DNA from: Prevotellaceae bacterium
GTDB lineage: Bacteria > Bacteroidota > Bacteroidia > Bacteroidales > UBA932
Length of the DNA: 64,000 nucleotides
NCBI GenBank assembly: GCA_031258195.1
Contig: JAIRNF010000056.1
Span: forward strand, 1-64,000
Direction of reading: 5' to 3'
Shown here: positions 1-8,028 of the stretch, in pieces
Numbering within the stretch: the first letter of the stretch is position 1
Layout: every line of letters begins with the position of its first letter
The notes under the pieces: generated by a model
Database searches by the model: none
What the model was told of the DNA's origin: nothing
Seen by the model: only the letters and a program-made list of their open reading frames with translations
Translations under genes and position numbers: made by a program

Positions 1-208
1 CACACATTCTATTTACACATTAAAGAGTGCGAGTTCAGGTACAATTTTCGAAACCAAAATATTTATCTAATTTTACTCAAAGAACTTAGAAAATTACCTC
101 TTAACTAATCTTGAACCAAGATTTTTAAATAAATATTAATCGTTTAAGAACTTTTACACTTCTTATATCTAAAGTTTTTATACTTTAGCAAGAACTAATA
201 GCATTGTA

Positions 209-832
209 ATGAAAAGATTCAACCTATTTATTTTAGCCGGCTTAATAACACCTGTGTTTACCATGTGCTGTTCATCAAAAAATAGCTTTGAGCAAAAAGT
301 AAGATCGTCGGTACAAGAACAGCTAAAACAGTACCCGCAATCAACTTTACAAGATTTATACAAGAACTTTTTTCAAGATAAATTTGGTCCCGGGCATATT
401 ATTGCAGACGCAGATGCCGCTCGCAGATACCTGGATAGCGAATTAGTATCTTTTGCAACCTCTGCAAACCCAGCTATAGAACCCACCGGATGGGAGCATA
501 ATTTTTACCGTGTTAATTTAAATGTTCTTAAGAAAAATAAAATTCCTTACGATACTTTCCTTGCCGCTTTTATTGAAAGTGTGAATAGCGTCACTCCTCT
601 TTCTATCGAAGAGTGGAAAAATGAATGGAGTTCTATAGAAAAGATTATTAGCTCAATGAACCTATCATTACCTAACTACGATAACGATAAGCGAAGCCTT
701 GATTCTATTATTGATGCAGGAAATTTCGCAGTACACCACAGCCGTATTTATAACCAAGCATATGAACCTCATTACCGGATTATAAGTAGAAAAGTGTTTG
801 AGCGAGATTTACAAAAGTATTTTAATGAATGA
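209..832 (+). CDS. Exported (probable lipoprotein) of unknown function
   Basis: A 207-residue protein I do not recognise by function. The N-terminus has a Lys/Arg pair followed by a hydrophobic stretch (residues 5-20) ending in Thr-Met-Cys-Cys, so it is exported and possibly lipidated, although the lipobox is not a good match. The rest is soluble, mixed alpha/beta in composition, with a DKFGPGH motif near residue 60 and a conserved-looking HSRIYNQAYEPHYR block near residue 178. Its stop overlaps the start of the next gene in an ATGA arrangement, so the two are co-translated and probably act together. No Shine-Dalgarno sequence is visible, which is normal for this phylum. The start is the only ATG that includes the signal sequence. 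Confidence 0.75.
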   Translation: MKRFNLFILAGLITPVFTMCCSSKNSFEQKVRSSVQEQLKQYPQSTLQDLYKNFFQDKFGPGHIIADADAARRYLDSELVSFATSANPAIEPTGWEHNFYRVNLNVLKKNKIPYDTFLAAFIESVNSVTPLSIEEWKNEWSSIEKIISSMNLSLPNYDNDKRSLDSIIDAGNFAVHHSRIYNQAYEPHYRIISRKVFERDLQKYFNE

Positions 833-1944
833 TAAGCCAAAAGCTACTGCTATATATTATATTTACCATCGTAGGGATAATCCTTTTGACTATATTTTCC
901 TGCTCTGCCATTAAATCAACAGGGAAATATCCAAACAAAAAAGAACAGGCAAAATTTGCATTACTACCAAACTATAAAGACGGTTCGTTTTGGAATCTGT
1001 ACAAAAGAACAGACACTTTAGATCGATCAAGCATTCCGAAAAGCGCATTTAGAAAAGAGCGATCGAGCAGATTTAAGAAGCCTCGGCTATCAGAATCTAT
1101 GCCTTCCATAAAAACAGACCTAAAGGGTACTATATTCAACGCGCCAACGGTTATATGGTTTGGGCATTCTTCTTACCTGATAAGCTATAAAGATTTTAAT
1201 ATTTTAGTTGATCCTGTTTTCTCTGGATATGGTTCTCCTATATCTTTTGTCAACCGTAATTTTGAGGGCAGTAATATTTATCAGGTGGAAGATTTACCAC
1301 CAATTGATATACTGATTATTACACACGACCATTACGATCACTTAGATTATAAAACAGTAAAGAAGCTAAGAAAGAAAGGCGTAAAAGCAATTGTTCCAAT
1401 GGGAGTAAAACGCACATTAAAAAGCTGGAAATACAAAGAAGAGAAAATAGCAGAAGTAAGCTGGGGCGACTCCCTTAAAATACAGAATAATATAACTCTT
1501 GTATCCACGCCTGCTCAACACTTTTCGGGAAGAAGATTTAAAAGAAATAAAACGCTATGGTCATCATACGTACTCGCATTATACGAATATAAAATCTTTA
1601 TCGGTGGTGATGGCGGATATAATAAACACTTTGAAGATATTGGTAAGCAGTACGGACCGTTTGATATAGCAATACTCGAAAATGGTCAGTATAGCCAATA
1701 TTGGACTTCGAGCCATTGCTACCCTGAGCAAACGGCTCAAGCAGCAATCGATCTTAATACACACATAATATTACCTGTACATTGGGCTAAATTTTCTGCG
1801 ACCTACCACCCTTGGAACGAGCCGATAAAAAGGCTTCTACATGCTGCCGATTCTCTAGGAGTACAAGTAACAGTTCCTCGAATAGGAGAGCCGTATACTA
1901 TAGGAGATAAACCAATGCAAGAAGTATGGTGGAACTTTGATTGA
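829..1944 (+). CDS. Metallo-beta-lactamase-fold hydrolase, NAPE-PLD/UlaG-like
   Basis: A 371-residue membrane-anchored or lipid-anchored hydrolase. After a hydrophobic N-terminus (residues 5-25, ending IFSCS, a plausible lipobox) there is a metallo-beta-lactamase domain. It has WFGHSSYL near residue 111, a DPVFS strand, the metal-binding THDHYDHLD motif near residue 164, a GGDGGY motif near residue 260, and a late LPVHWAKF histidine. This arrangement matches the N-acyl-phosphatidylethanolamine phospholipase D-like branch of the family, also annotated as an L-ascorbate-6-phosphate lactonase relative. The substrate cannot be told from sequence. It overlaps the upstream lipoprotein by four bases, so both probably sit on the same face of the envelope. 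Confidence 0.85.
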   Translation: MISQKLLLYIIFTIVGIILLTIFSCSAIKSTGKYPNKKEQAKFALLPNYKDGSFWNLYKRTDTLDRSSIPKSAFRKERSSRFKKPRLSESMPSIKTDLKGTIFNAPTVIWFGHSSYLISYKDFNILVDPVFSGYGSPISFVNRNFEGSNIYQVEDLPPIDILIITHDHYDHLDYKTVKKLRKKGVKAIVPMGVKRTLKSWKYKEEKIAEVSWGDSLKIQNNITLVSTPAQHFSGRRFKRNKTLWSSYVLALYEYKIFIGGDGGYNKHFEDIGKQYGPFDIAILENGQYSQYWTSSHCYPEQTAQAAIDLNTHIILPVHWAKFSATYHPWNEPIKRLLHAADSLGVQVTVPRIGEPYTIGDKPMQEVWWNFD

Positions 1945-1983
1945 TACTAATCAAGTGCTTCTAACAAAGTAATCGGAGACATA

Positions 1984-3274
1984 TTAATAGCTATACCTAA
2001 TCCAGTAGTACTTTTTCACATCGCTCCATACATAGTAAGGAAAGACCTTTGTTTCCACAGGTATTCTTACCTCATTTTCATTAAGTAGAACTTTTATAAG
2101 CGCGGGTTCACTGGTATCTTTATTTTTATAAAGAACGAGCTGGATATTAGCCGCCATTGGAGATATATGCTCTGCACTCCAGTAGCTGTCAAATTCTACT
2201 ATAGACTTAGCCGATTTATTTGCACCGTCAATCTCTAAAAGCGTTGCTAATGGAGTAACAGTTTCTGCATGACCAAATTTTAGATATGCATCAAGCCGCT
2301 TTCCGTTTACTACGCTGTCTGCCGTTTTGAGTATATTAATTAGCAAAGGCGCAGCAACTTTAGTTTGAATACCCTCTATATTAAGAGCAGTACCAAGAGT
2401 CATATAGCTACGACATGATATCGCTCTCTCAAACCACTTCTTTTCCCTTAAAATAATAGTCATTAAGATTCAAATGGAAAGAGGCGATTGTCTCATCCGG
2501 CAAAGAATACAGCGCCGTATAAAAATCATATAGCATCATTGCAAACTTTTCCCGACCGCATATCGTACTATCCGCGAAAGCTGTTCCGGCATTCAATACT
2601 TCTATAAAATCACTTTCAAAAATTTCTTTCAGCAGATTTGTAATATATCTATAGCCTTCGTCCGTATTACGTATAGAATCTACAACTTCTGCGACGTAAT
2701 TATTTTTTCTGTATTCGTTATATTTATCGGAGTATTCAAAAAATCTAAGCCTTGTTTGTGCAGTGTCAAGTTCTTGTTTTATAGCTATACTATTGTAGAT
2801 ATTTGCATATGGAGAAAGAAATGCCTGAGCGCTTTGTATTGTTCTTTTTTGTCTGTAGTCAGCACTTTTAAGGCACTACTTTTAAAAATCTCAGAGTATT
2901 GAGCTAATATCCTACCTCCTATTCCTTCTAATTCTTGCTTACCAACAGCTGTAAGAAGCCCATAATTTCCCTCATTCACACGTATAAAATGTTCTGCTTT
3001 ACTTAGTAAGAAGTCTCCTTTTTTTTGTCAGCCGATTTATGATTTTAGCCATCAATAAAACCTCTACAATCTGTTTATCTATTGGTTCTCCTATAAATCT
3101 TGAACCATGCCTACCGGTATAATCCATATGAAATGGATAATACCCTTCCGGAGGTAACGTTGTTACATTCTCTTAATAGGCATAGGGGGTCTTCGTTCCT
3201 GCATATTTTCTTTCCTCCTGCTCGCAGGATATTGCTAAAAGTAATAGTAATACTAAACAGACTATTCTTTTCAT
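1984..3274 (-). pseudogene. Decayed histidine acid phosphatase (MINPP/phytase-like lipoprotein)
   Basis: Read on the minus strand from ATG at 3272-3274, a lipoprotein signal sequence ends in LAISC. The catalytic RHGSR motif is at 3098-3112 and the second signature HAET is near 2270. Both are diagnostic of multiple inositol-polyphosphate phosphatases, which remove phosphates from phytate. The frame is broken by a TAA at 3173-3175, by an apparent extra base in an A8 run (T8 on the plus strand, 3019-3026), by a missing base in an A6 run (2845-2850), and by an extra base in an A4 run (about 2441-2444). Joining the pieces restores one continuous protein of about 425 residues, including RTIQSAQAF after the second shift. 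The signature residues are still recognisable, so decay is recent. A sequencing-error origin is possible but does not explain the stop codon. Confidence 0.85.
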
Positions 3275-3324
3275 TAAGTAATAAGATTATGACTAAATAA
3301 AAGTAAGTAATTATACCAAAAAAC

Positions 3325-3357
3325 AAAAGGTCTATACTATAAAGCATAGACCTTTTT
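3325..3357. terminator. Hairpin terminator after the protease operon
   Basis: An 11-bp perfect inverted repeat (AAAAGGTCTAT at 3325-3335 with ATAGACCTTTT at 3346-3356) has A/T runs on both sides, so it could act in either direction. It lies just after the minus-strand protease gene and upstream of the phosphatase pseudogene. Confidence 0.8.
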
Positions 3358-3383
3358 TACATATTTTATTTATACCTCTCTGG

Positions 3384-4463
3384 CTAAATCGCGTCTTTCT
3401 TAGCATACTCAGAAAACTCACAGCCATAGGTATCTGCTAAATAGTTATCTAAATCATCAGCCTTGAATGCGAGGTTCGTAAGGTTTTTCCGCACCTCTTC
3501 CGCATAATCAGAAAATACATCAGACATATGAACTCTGTAAGAAATATATATCTGATTTCCGTCTAATCCCAGCTGGTAAGGCTTATTTTCTGAACTTAAC
3601 AAATAGGAAAGTACCGGCTCTAAATCTTTCTTAGGAAGAATGTTTAGAGGAGATGTAGCAAACAGATATGATCTATCGTAAATAAACATTCTGATTTCCG
3701 CGCTACCTTTATGGAATCTCCAGCGCTCGTATCCAACTCTTGCAATAATAGGGTTAATACCCATTTCTTCAATAGCCTTTTCGCAGAATTCGGCTAGCTC
3801 TGTTAGCCCTCTTTCTTTGAAAATATTCTCGGGCAGCTTCTCTCCGCATGAAGGGCAAAATTCTTCTTCGTTTGCAATAAAACCATCACAGCTGCTACAC
3901 TGTACATTAAAGGTTGTTTTATCTAAATCTCCTATTTCTTCCAGCACCTTCTTTAAGGTAGCAACAGGAATTCCGAAGCCCATGTTATCCGCTTCATTAA
4001 ACTTGCTAACAGTAATACCTATTACATTACCTTTATCATCAAACATCGGACCTCCACTATTGCCAGGGTTTACAGCCGCGTCTGTTTGAATGTAATAGCT
4101 GTTATTCATTAGCTGCTTTGGCGAAGAAACGGTACCTTCTGTAACCGTAAAAGGCATTCCAAATGGATAACCTGCAACATTAATTTTCTGACCAATAGCC
4201 GTCTCAACTTCAGATAGTGAAATGTCGGGTAGCGCTGAAAAATCACCTTCCGCAGAAAGCAACGCAATATCGGCAGCAGGGTTAACCAAAACTACTTTAG
4301 CTAAATAAAAATTCTTATTGTTATCTTGAACGGCTAAGTTATGATATCCGTCAACTACGTGAAAGTTCGATACAAACAGGTTGATTGATTTTAGGTAAAA
4401 GCAACTGCCCGAACCTCCTGCATGGTTCACTTTAAAAACAGCATTATATATATTTTGTGACAT
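3384..4463 (-). CDS. Cytoplasmic trypsin-like (HtrA-type) protease with zinc ribbon and YbjN-like C-terminal domain
   Basis: A 359-residue protein with no signal peptide. Residues 1-175 form an S1C/HtrA-type protease domain whose triad is visible as His35 (NFHVVDG), Asp65 (PAADIAL) and Ser136 (NPGNSGGP). No PDZ domain follows. Instead there is a zinc ribbon with C189-x2-C192 and C203-x2-C206. The C-terminal 110 residues resemble the YbjN/type III secretion chaperone-like fold, with an alternating strand and helix pattern including LPKKDLEP and NQIYISY. HtrA proteins normally act outside the membrane and carry PDZ domains, so this is a cytoplasmic variant. It is the second gene of a two-gene operon. 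Its C-terminal domain appears to be repeated in the upstream partner. Function is inferred only. Confidence 0.8.
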   Translation of the reverse strand: MSQNIYNAVFKVNHAGGSGSCFYLKSINLFVSNFHVVDGYHNLAVQDNNKNFYLAKVVLVNPAADIALLSAEGDFSALPDISLSEVETAIGQKINVAGYPFGMPFTVTEGTVSSPKQLMNNSYYIQTDAAVNPGNSGGPMFDDKGNVIGITVSKFNEADNMGFGIPVATLKKVLEEIGDLDKTTFNVQCSSCDGFIANEEEFCPSCGEKLPENIFKERGLTELAEFCEKAIEEMGINPIIARVGYERWRFHKGSAEIRMFIYDRSYLFATSPLNILPKKDLEPVLSYLLSSENKPYQLGLDGNQIYISYRVHMSDVFSDYAEEVRKNLTNLAFKADDLDNYLADTYGCEFSEYAKKDAI

Positions 4464-4477
4464 AGTTCTTCGTATTA

Positions 4478-5743
4478 TTAGTTAGAGTTATTGGTATTGT
4501 TGCCACCCAGCATAGAAGCCATCATGTTTTGAATATTCTTAGCAATTTCCGCCATATTACCCTGCATACCCTGCCGCATAGCTTGCATGTAAGCAGTCAT
4601 ATCCATATTTGCAAATGGATTGTTTACCGGAGTAAGATTCCCTTCCATAATGTTTTCCATCGCTCCGTGCAAAATAGGGGCCGCTTCTTCCCAAGGTTTT
4701 GCAGAAGCCTGTATCATAGCGGTAACTACGAGATTGTTGATATCATCTTGCACGTTATTATAGAAGTACATATTATAGAAGTTATAAACAATCATCATAC
4801 AGCATGCCATGTAGTCTTCCTGCTCTAGCGCTGAAGTTGCCCTGTCGAATATATTCTCAAAGTTTTCCTGAATATTCTTTAAGATAGAACGACGTTTAGA
4901 CGGAACAAATGTTTCTACAAAATATAAATCTTCTGCTGCTTGTTCCTTTGTCATTTTTTGTAGCTTTTCAAGAACAGATTTACCTTGAACCACAACTTCC
5001 GGCAAAGGAATATCTTCACGATCGTGCTCCCAGACAGCCTTATTAAGGTCGTTTAACAGCTGACCTTGCGGATGTGCGTAGTATAAAATTTTGCGTAAAG
5101 TAGTAGCAATTATATTCCACGCAAAGCCATACTCACGCCCGCTTTCGAAATATTTAACTGCCTCTAAAGCCTCTTCGCAGCTAAGCTGAATAACACCGTA
5201 AACCGCCTCAACGGTTTGAGCATCGTAGGGGGTTATCTTAGGTTCATAAATACGCTCGGCACCAAATTTTGTAGCAAACTCATCATCATACTTATCTCCT
5301 GTACGGCATATTTCTTCGAGAATGTAGTATATTTTCCACGGATTAACCAAAGCAATAGGACAATCGTATTCAAAATATAGCTGATTGTCTTTTAACGCGA
5401 TCTGAGCGATATCCATATTGTTCATATTAAGCCCTGCCACTTGACGCAAAAGTGGAATCCTATTCTTTTCGGGTAACAAAAGGAAAGGAGCGTTTATGTA
5501 TAACCTATCGTTATCTAACTTAAGGTTAACGACTATTGAGCCGTGAGGAATGCAAAACTCATTTCCCTGAACATTTCCGTATTTTGTACGGAACTCGGGG
5601 TTCAAATAATCTAATAGGGCATAAAGCGATTTTAGGTACTCCTTGTTATCAAAAGCTTCGGTACTTACATCCCAAGCGTCTACGTTAATTCTACTTTCTG
5701 TTGAAGAAATAGTAGAAGGATTAAATGTTAGCGTTTGCTTCAT
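4478..5743 (-). CDS. Unknown protein with YbjN-like domain, partner of the HtrA-type protease
   Basis: A 421-residue soluble protein when started at the ATG at 5741-5743. An upstream non-ATG extension is possible but looks like untranslated leader. Residues about 70-165 (LYINAPFLLLPEKN ... NQLYFEY ... FATKFGAE) align by eye with the C-terminal domain of the protease encoded 14 bases downstream, sharing the LP-K, P-L and NQ-(I/L)-Y positions and a closing F/YG. The middle is helical. The end is rich in Met, Gln and Asn (YMQAMRQGMQGNM) and looks flexible. No catalytic motif is evident. It could be an adaptor, substrate or regulator of the protease. I do not recognise it as a named family. Confidence 0.75.
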   Translation of the reverse strand: MKQTLTFNPSTISSTESRINVDAWDVSTEAFDNKEYLKSLYALLDYLNPEFRTKYGNVQGNEFCIPHGSIVVNLKLDNDRLYINAPFLLLPEKNRIPLLRQVAGLNMNNMDIAQIALKDNQLYFEYDCPIALVNPWKIYYILEEICRTGDKYDDEFATKFGAERIYEPKITPYDAQTVEAVYGVIQLSCEEALEAVKYFESGREYGFAWNIIATTLRKILYYAHPQGQLLNDLNKAVWEHDREDIPLPEVVVQGKSVLEKLQKMTKEQAAEDLYFVETFVPSKRRSILKNIQENFENIFDRATSALEQEDYMACCMMIVYNFYNMYFYNNVQDDINNLVVTAMIQASAKPWEEAAPILHGAMENIMEGNLTPVNNPFANMDMTAYMQAMRQGMQGNMAEIAKNIQNMMASMLGGNNTNNSN

Positions 5744-5801
5744 GGTTATTTGGTATATTAATTTAGATAATAACAATACTGCTATTTCAATTTTAAGCAA
5801 A

Positions 5802-5809
5802 CAAATTTA
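5802..5809 (-). promoter_or_regulatory. -7 element TAAATTTG for the protease operon
   Basis: On the minus strand this reads TAAATTTG and fits the Bacteroidota consensus TAnnTTTG. It lies about 59 bases ahead of the ATG at 5743. A clear TTTG -33 box was not found at the usual distance. Confidence 0.5.
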
Positions 5810-5963
5810 AACTAATTGCTGAATTAACCGCTACTTAACTTATCCACAATTCACCTAAAACCAGCTAATAAATGCCTATCATTTAGAATGCGTTTTGTTA
5901 ATACCAAGAGGATCAAACATTTTAATAAAAAAACGGCTCTCCTAAAATAAGCTAATAAAGCTT

Positions 5964-6005
5964 AAAAAGAAGCAGCCTTTGTTTTTTCAAAGGCTGCTTC
6001 TTTTT
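5964..6005. terminator. Strong hairpin terminator
   Basis: An 18-bp perfect stem (5964-5981 with 5988-6005) has a six-T loop and A/T tracts on both sides. It follows the minus-strand aldo/keto reductase and is well placed to end that transcript. Confidence 0.9.
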
Positions 6006-6023
6006 ATAAAATTATGGCTAGAC

Positions 6024-6845
6024 TTAAAAATCAAAATTATCCAGGTCAGGTCCTATTCTTTTGTTGACATTCATTTGAGCTATTTTATTCATATCCGATT
6101 CGGTTAGCTCAAAATCAAAGATGTGGATATTCTCTTCTAATCTTTGCTTGTGCGAGGATTTAGGAATTGTAATTACGCCCCGCTGATAGCTCCAACGAAG
6201 AACTATCTGAGCCGTTGATTTAGCATACCGTTCTGCTATTTCAAGCAAAACTTCATCTTTAAGCAAACCTGTTTTACCGGCCGTAAAAGGACTCCAAGCC
6301 TCAAGTACAATACCTTCTTTGTCGCAATACTCCAGTTCCAACTCTTGCGAAAGATATGGACGCAGCTCTACTTGATTTACTGCGGGTATAATATCGCTTG
6401 CTTTTTTCAGCTCTTCCAGATGATGACGCTTGAAGTTACTTACCCCAATAGCCTTTGCTTTTCCGCTTTTATAAATCTTCTCTAGCACCTTCCACGATTC
6501 TACAAATTTACCGGGTACGGGCCAATGAATTAAATAAAGATCGATATAATCCAACTCCAGCTTATGCAAGCTTTCTTCAAAAGCCTCTTGCACATCACCT
6601 TTACGCTGATTTTCATTCCAGAGCTTTGTTGTAACAAAGATTTTTTCGCAAGCAATACCAGAAGCCTTTATGGCTTTTCCTACGGCTTCCTCATTCTGGT
6701 AAACCATTGCAGTATCAATACGCCTATATCCTACAGATAAAGCCAACTCTACAACTTTTTGCGCTTCTTTATTGTCTTCCAACCTAAAAACACCCAAGCC
6801 GACACTTGGTATGTCTAGACCATTATTCAGTTTAAAATTTTTCAT
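6024..6845 (-). CDS. Aldo/keto reductase
   Basis: A 273-residue NADPH-dependent oxidoreductase of the aldo/keto reductase family (2,5-diketo-gluconate reductase group). The catalytic tetrad is visible as Asp44 (RIDTA), Tyr49 (VYQNE), Lys74 (VTTKLWN) and His107 (LIHWP). The cofactor-binding end has the usual IPKSS motif followed by RLEEN. The start was set at MKNFKL (ATG ending at 6845) because the longer frame only adds a sequence unlike the family. It lies 40 bases behind the phospholipase gene and probably shares its transcript, which ends at the hairpin at 5964-6005. The physiological substrate is not predictable. Confidence 0.9.
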   Translation of the reverse strand: MKNFKLNNGLDIPSVGLGVFRLEDNKEAQKVVELALSVGYRRIDTAMVYQNEEAVGKAIKASGIACEKIFVTTKLWNENQRKGDVQEAFEESLHKLELDYIDLYLIHWPVPGKFVESWKVLEKIYKSGKAKAIGVSNFKRHHLEELKKASDIIPAVNQVELRPYLSQELELEYCDKEGIVLEAWSPFTAGKTGLLKDEVLLEIAERYAKSTAQIVLRWSYQRGVITIPKSSHKQRLEENIHIFDFELTESDMNKIAQMNVNKRIGPDLDNFDF

Positions 6846-6885
6846 AACCAAACATCTATTTATACCATTAAAAATAAACAATTTA

Positions 6886-7818
6886 TTAATAAAAAATGAG
6901 CATATCAGGTCGTAAGCTTAGACCGACCCTTACCATCGACCTATACTTATTATAGTCCAACAAACCTTCGCCATAACCATTATACCGCTGTGCGAAAAAA
7001 TACACATTGGTTTTCTTATTTATTCTGTGGCAAAAATCAATTTGAGTATTTACAGAAGAGAACTTTTTTCTGGGGTTAAGCACCGATGAGAATTTCACCT
7101 TATCTTTCAATCCTCTATGGCTTAACGCAATCATCCCGTAACCTTTATAGTCGTACAAGTCTTTATTATACTCTCCATCTATAATTGCGGGCCATACTTT
7201 TATTTGACCGCTTAATTGCATATTGAAAAAGTAAGTGAACGATAAGCCAAGGAAATCCCAGCCGCGAGAGTCGATAGAATCCCCACTATTCGACTCATGT
7301 TCAATAGAAATAACGCTCATACCTATAAGATGGTTATTCCGAATTATTGGCGTGAAAAATGCTATCCCCGGATTATAGTTATTGTCTCTAAATGGGCTAG
7401 AGTTCTCATAGATATTCCAAAAAGATTTCTGCGAATAAGTAATCATCATAAAAGCCTCGAGGGAAAGGCTGGTTCTCGTTATTCGATGCCGAATGCTAAA
7501 CTGAAATTTCGCATCGGCAGTATGATTACTCGTCTTTTTATTGGTTGGGATACCTGTAATAATATAATTCTCGCAGTACATCCCAAAATTTGACAAATGA
7601 TCTGCAAGCTTGAGATATTCTTCTTTTGTACGCTCAAAATACGCGGGTCTCATAATACCTATTTTAGACAACTCCTCGTGCTGCCGAACTAGCTTATCTT
7701 GATGCTCTATCAGCTCCTCATCAGCTAAGATTCGCGCCCCGCTACTTAAAGAAAACAAAAGTAAAACACCAAGTAGTATTTCTTTCGTAAAATTTTTTAA
7801 TGATAATGACAAATACAT
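6886..7818 (-). CDS. pldA: Outer membrane phospholipase A (OMPLA family)
   Basis: A 310-residue beta-barrel phospholipase with a signal peptide (hydrophobic residues 13-27). Family landmarks are FWNIYENSSPFRDNNYNP at residues 133-150 and the active-site segment EHESNSGDS, giving His174 and Ser176 as the catalytic His and Ser. OMPLA hydrolyses phospholipids in the outer leaflet of the outer membrane, usually as a calcium-bound dimer. In E. coli the third active-site residue is Asn156, fourteen residues after the His. Here the equivalent position is Asp188 (SRGWD). The rest of the barrel is of normal length and ends in an aromatic residue (Tyr), as barrels commonly do. It is the first gene of a pair with the aldo/keto reductase. 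Confidence 0.85.
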   Translation of the reverse strand: MYLSLSLKNFTKEILLGVLLLFSLSSGARILADEELIEHQDKLVRQHEELSKIGIMRPAYFERTKEEYLKLADHLSNFGMYCENYIITGIPTNKKTSNHTADAKFQFSIRHRITRTSLSLEAFMMITYSQKSFWNIYENSSPFRDNNYNPGIAFFTPIIRNNHLIGMSVISIEHESNSGDSIDSRGWDFLGLSFTYFFNMQLSGQIKVWPAIIDGEYNKDLYDYKGYGMIALSHRGLKDKVKFSSVLNPRKKFSSVNTQIDFCHRINKKTNVYFFAQRYNGYGEGLLDYNKYRSMVRVGLSLRPDMLIFY

Positions 7819-8028
7819 AGTATTTTCATCGCAAAATAAGCTGAGATTCTTTCATAATATATATTTTGCAAAAAATATAATATACGGCTAATACTAAAGA
7901 ACAATATTCTTTTTACTATTGTTCTTTATTCAACTTACATTTTTTAAATACTGTAATTACACTAGCTATATAAATCGGCTTGCTATAATTCATCACATAT
8001 ATACCTCAGTATTATAATACTATAACGC

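Noticed and set aside
178..363. Minus-strand ORF over the start of the first lipoprotein gene
   Set aside because: It is the shadow of a better gene with a signal sequence and has no domain.
3111..3347. Hydrophobic ORF over the 5' end of the broken phosphatase gene
   Set aside because: It overlaps the phosphatase frame, whose RHGSR motif shows the true reading.
5840..5848. TTATCCACA, a perfect DnaA box ahead of the protease operon
   Set aside because: One nine-base match is expected about once in two windows of this size. There is no cluster, so it is not evidence of an origin or of DnaA control.
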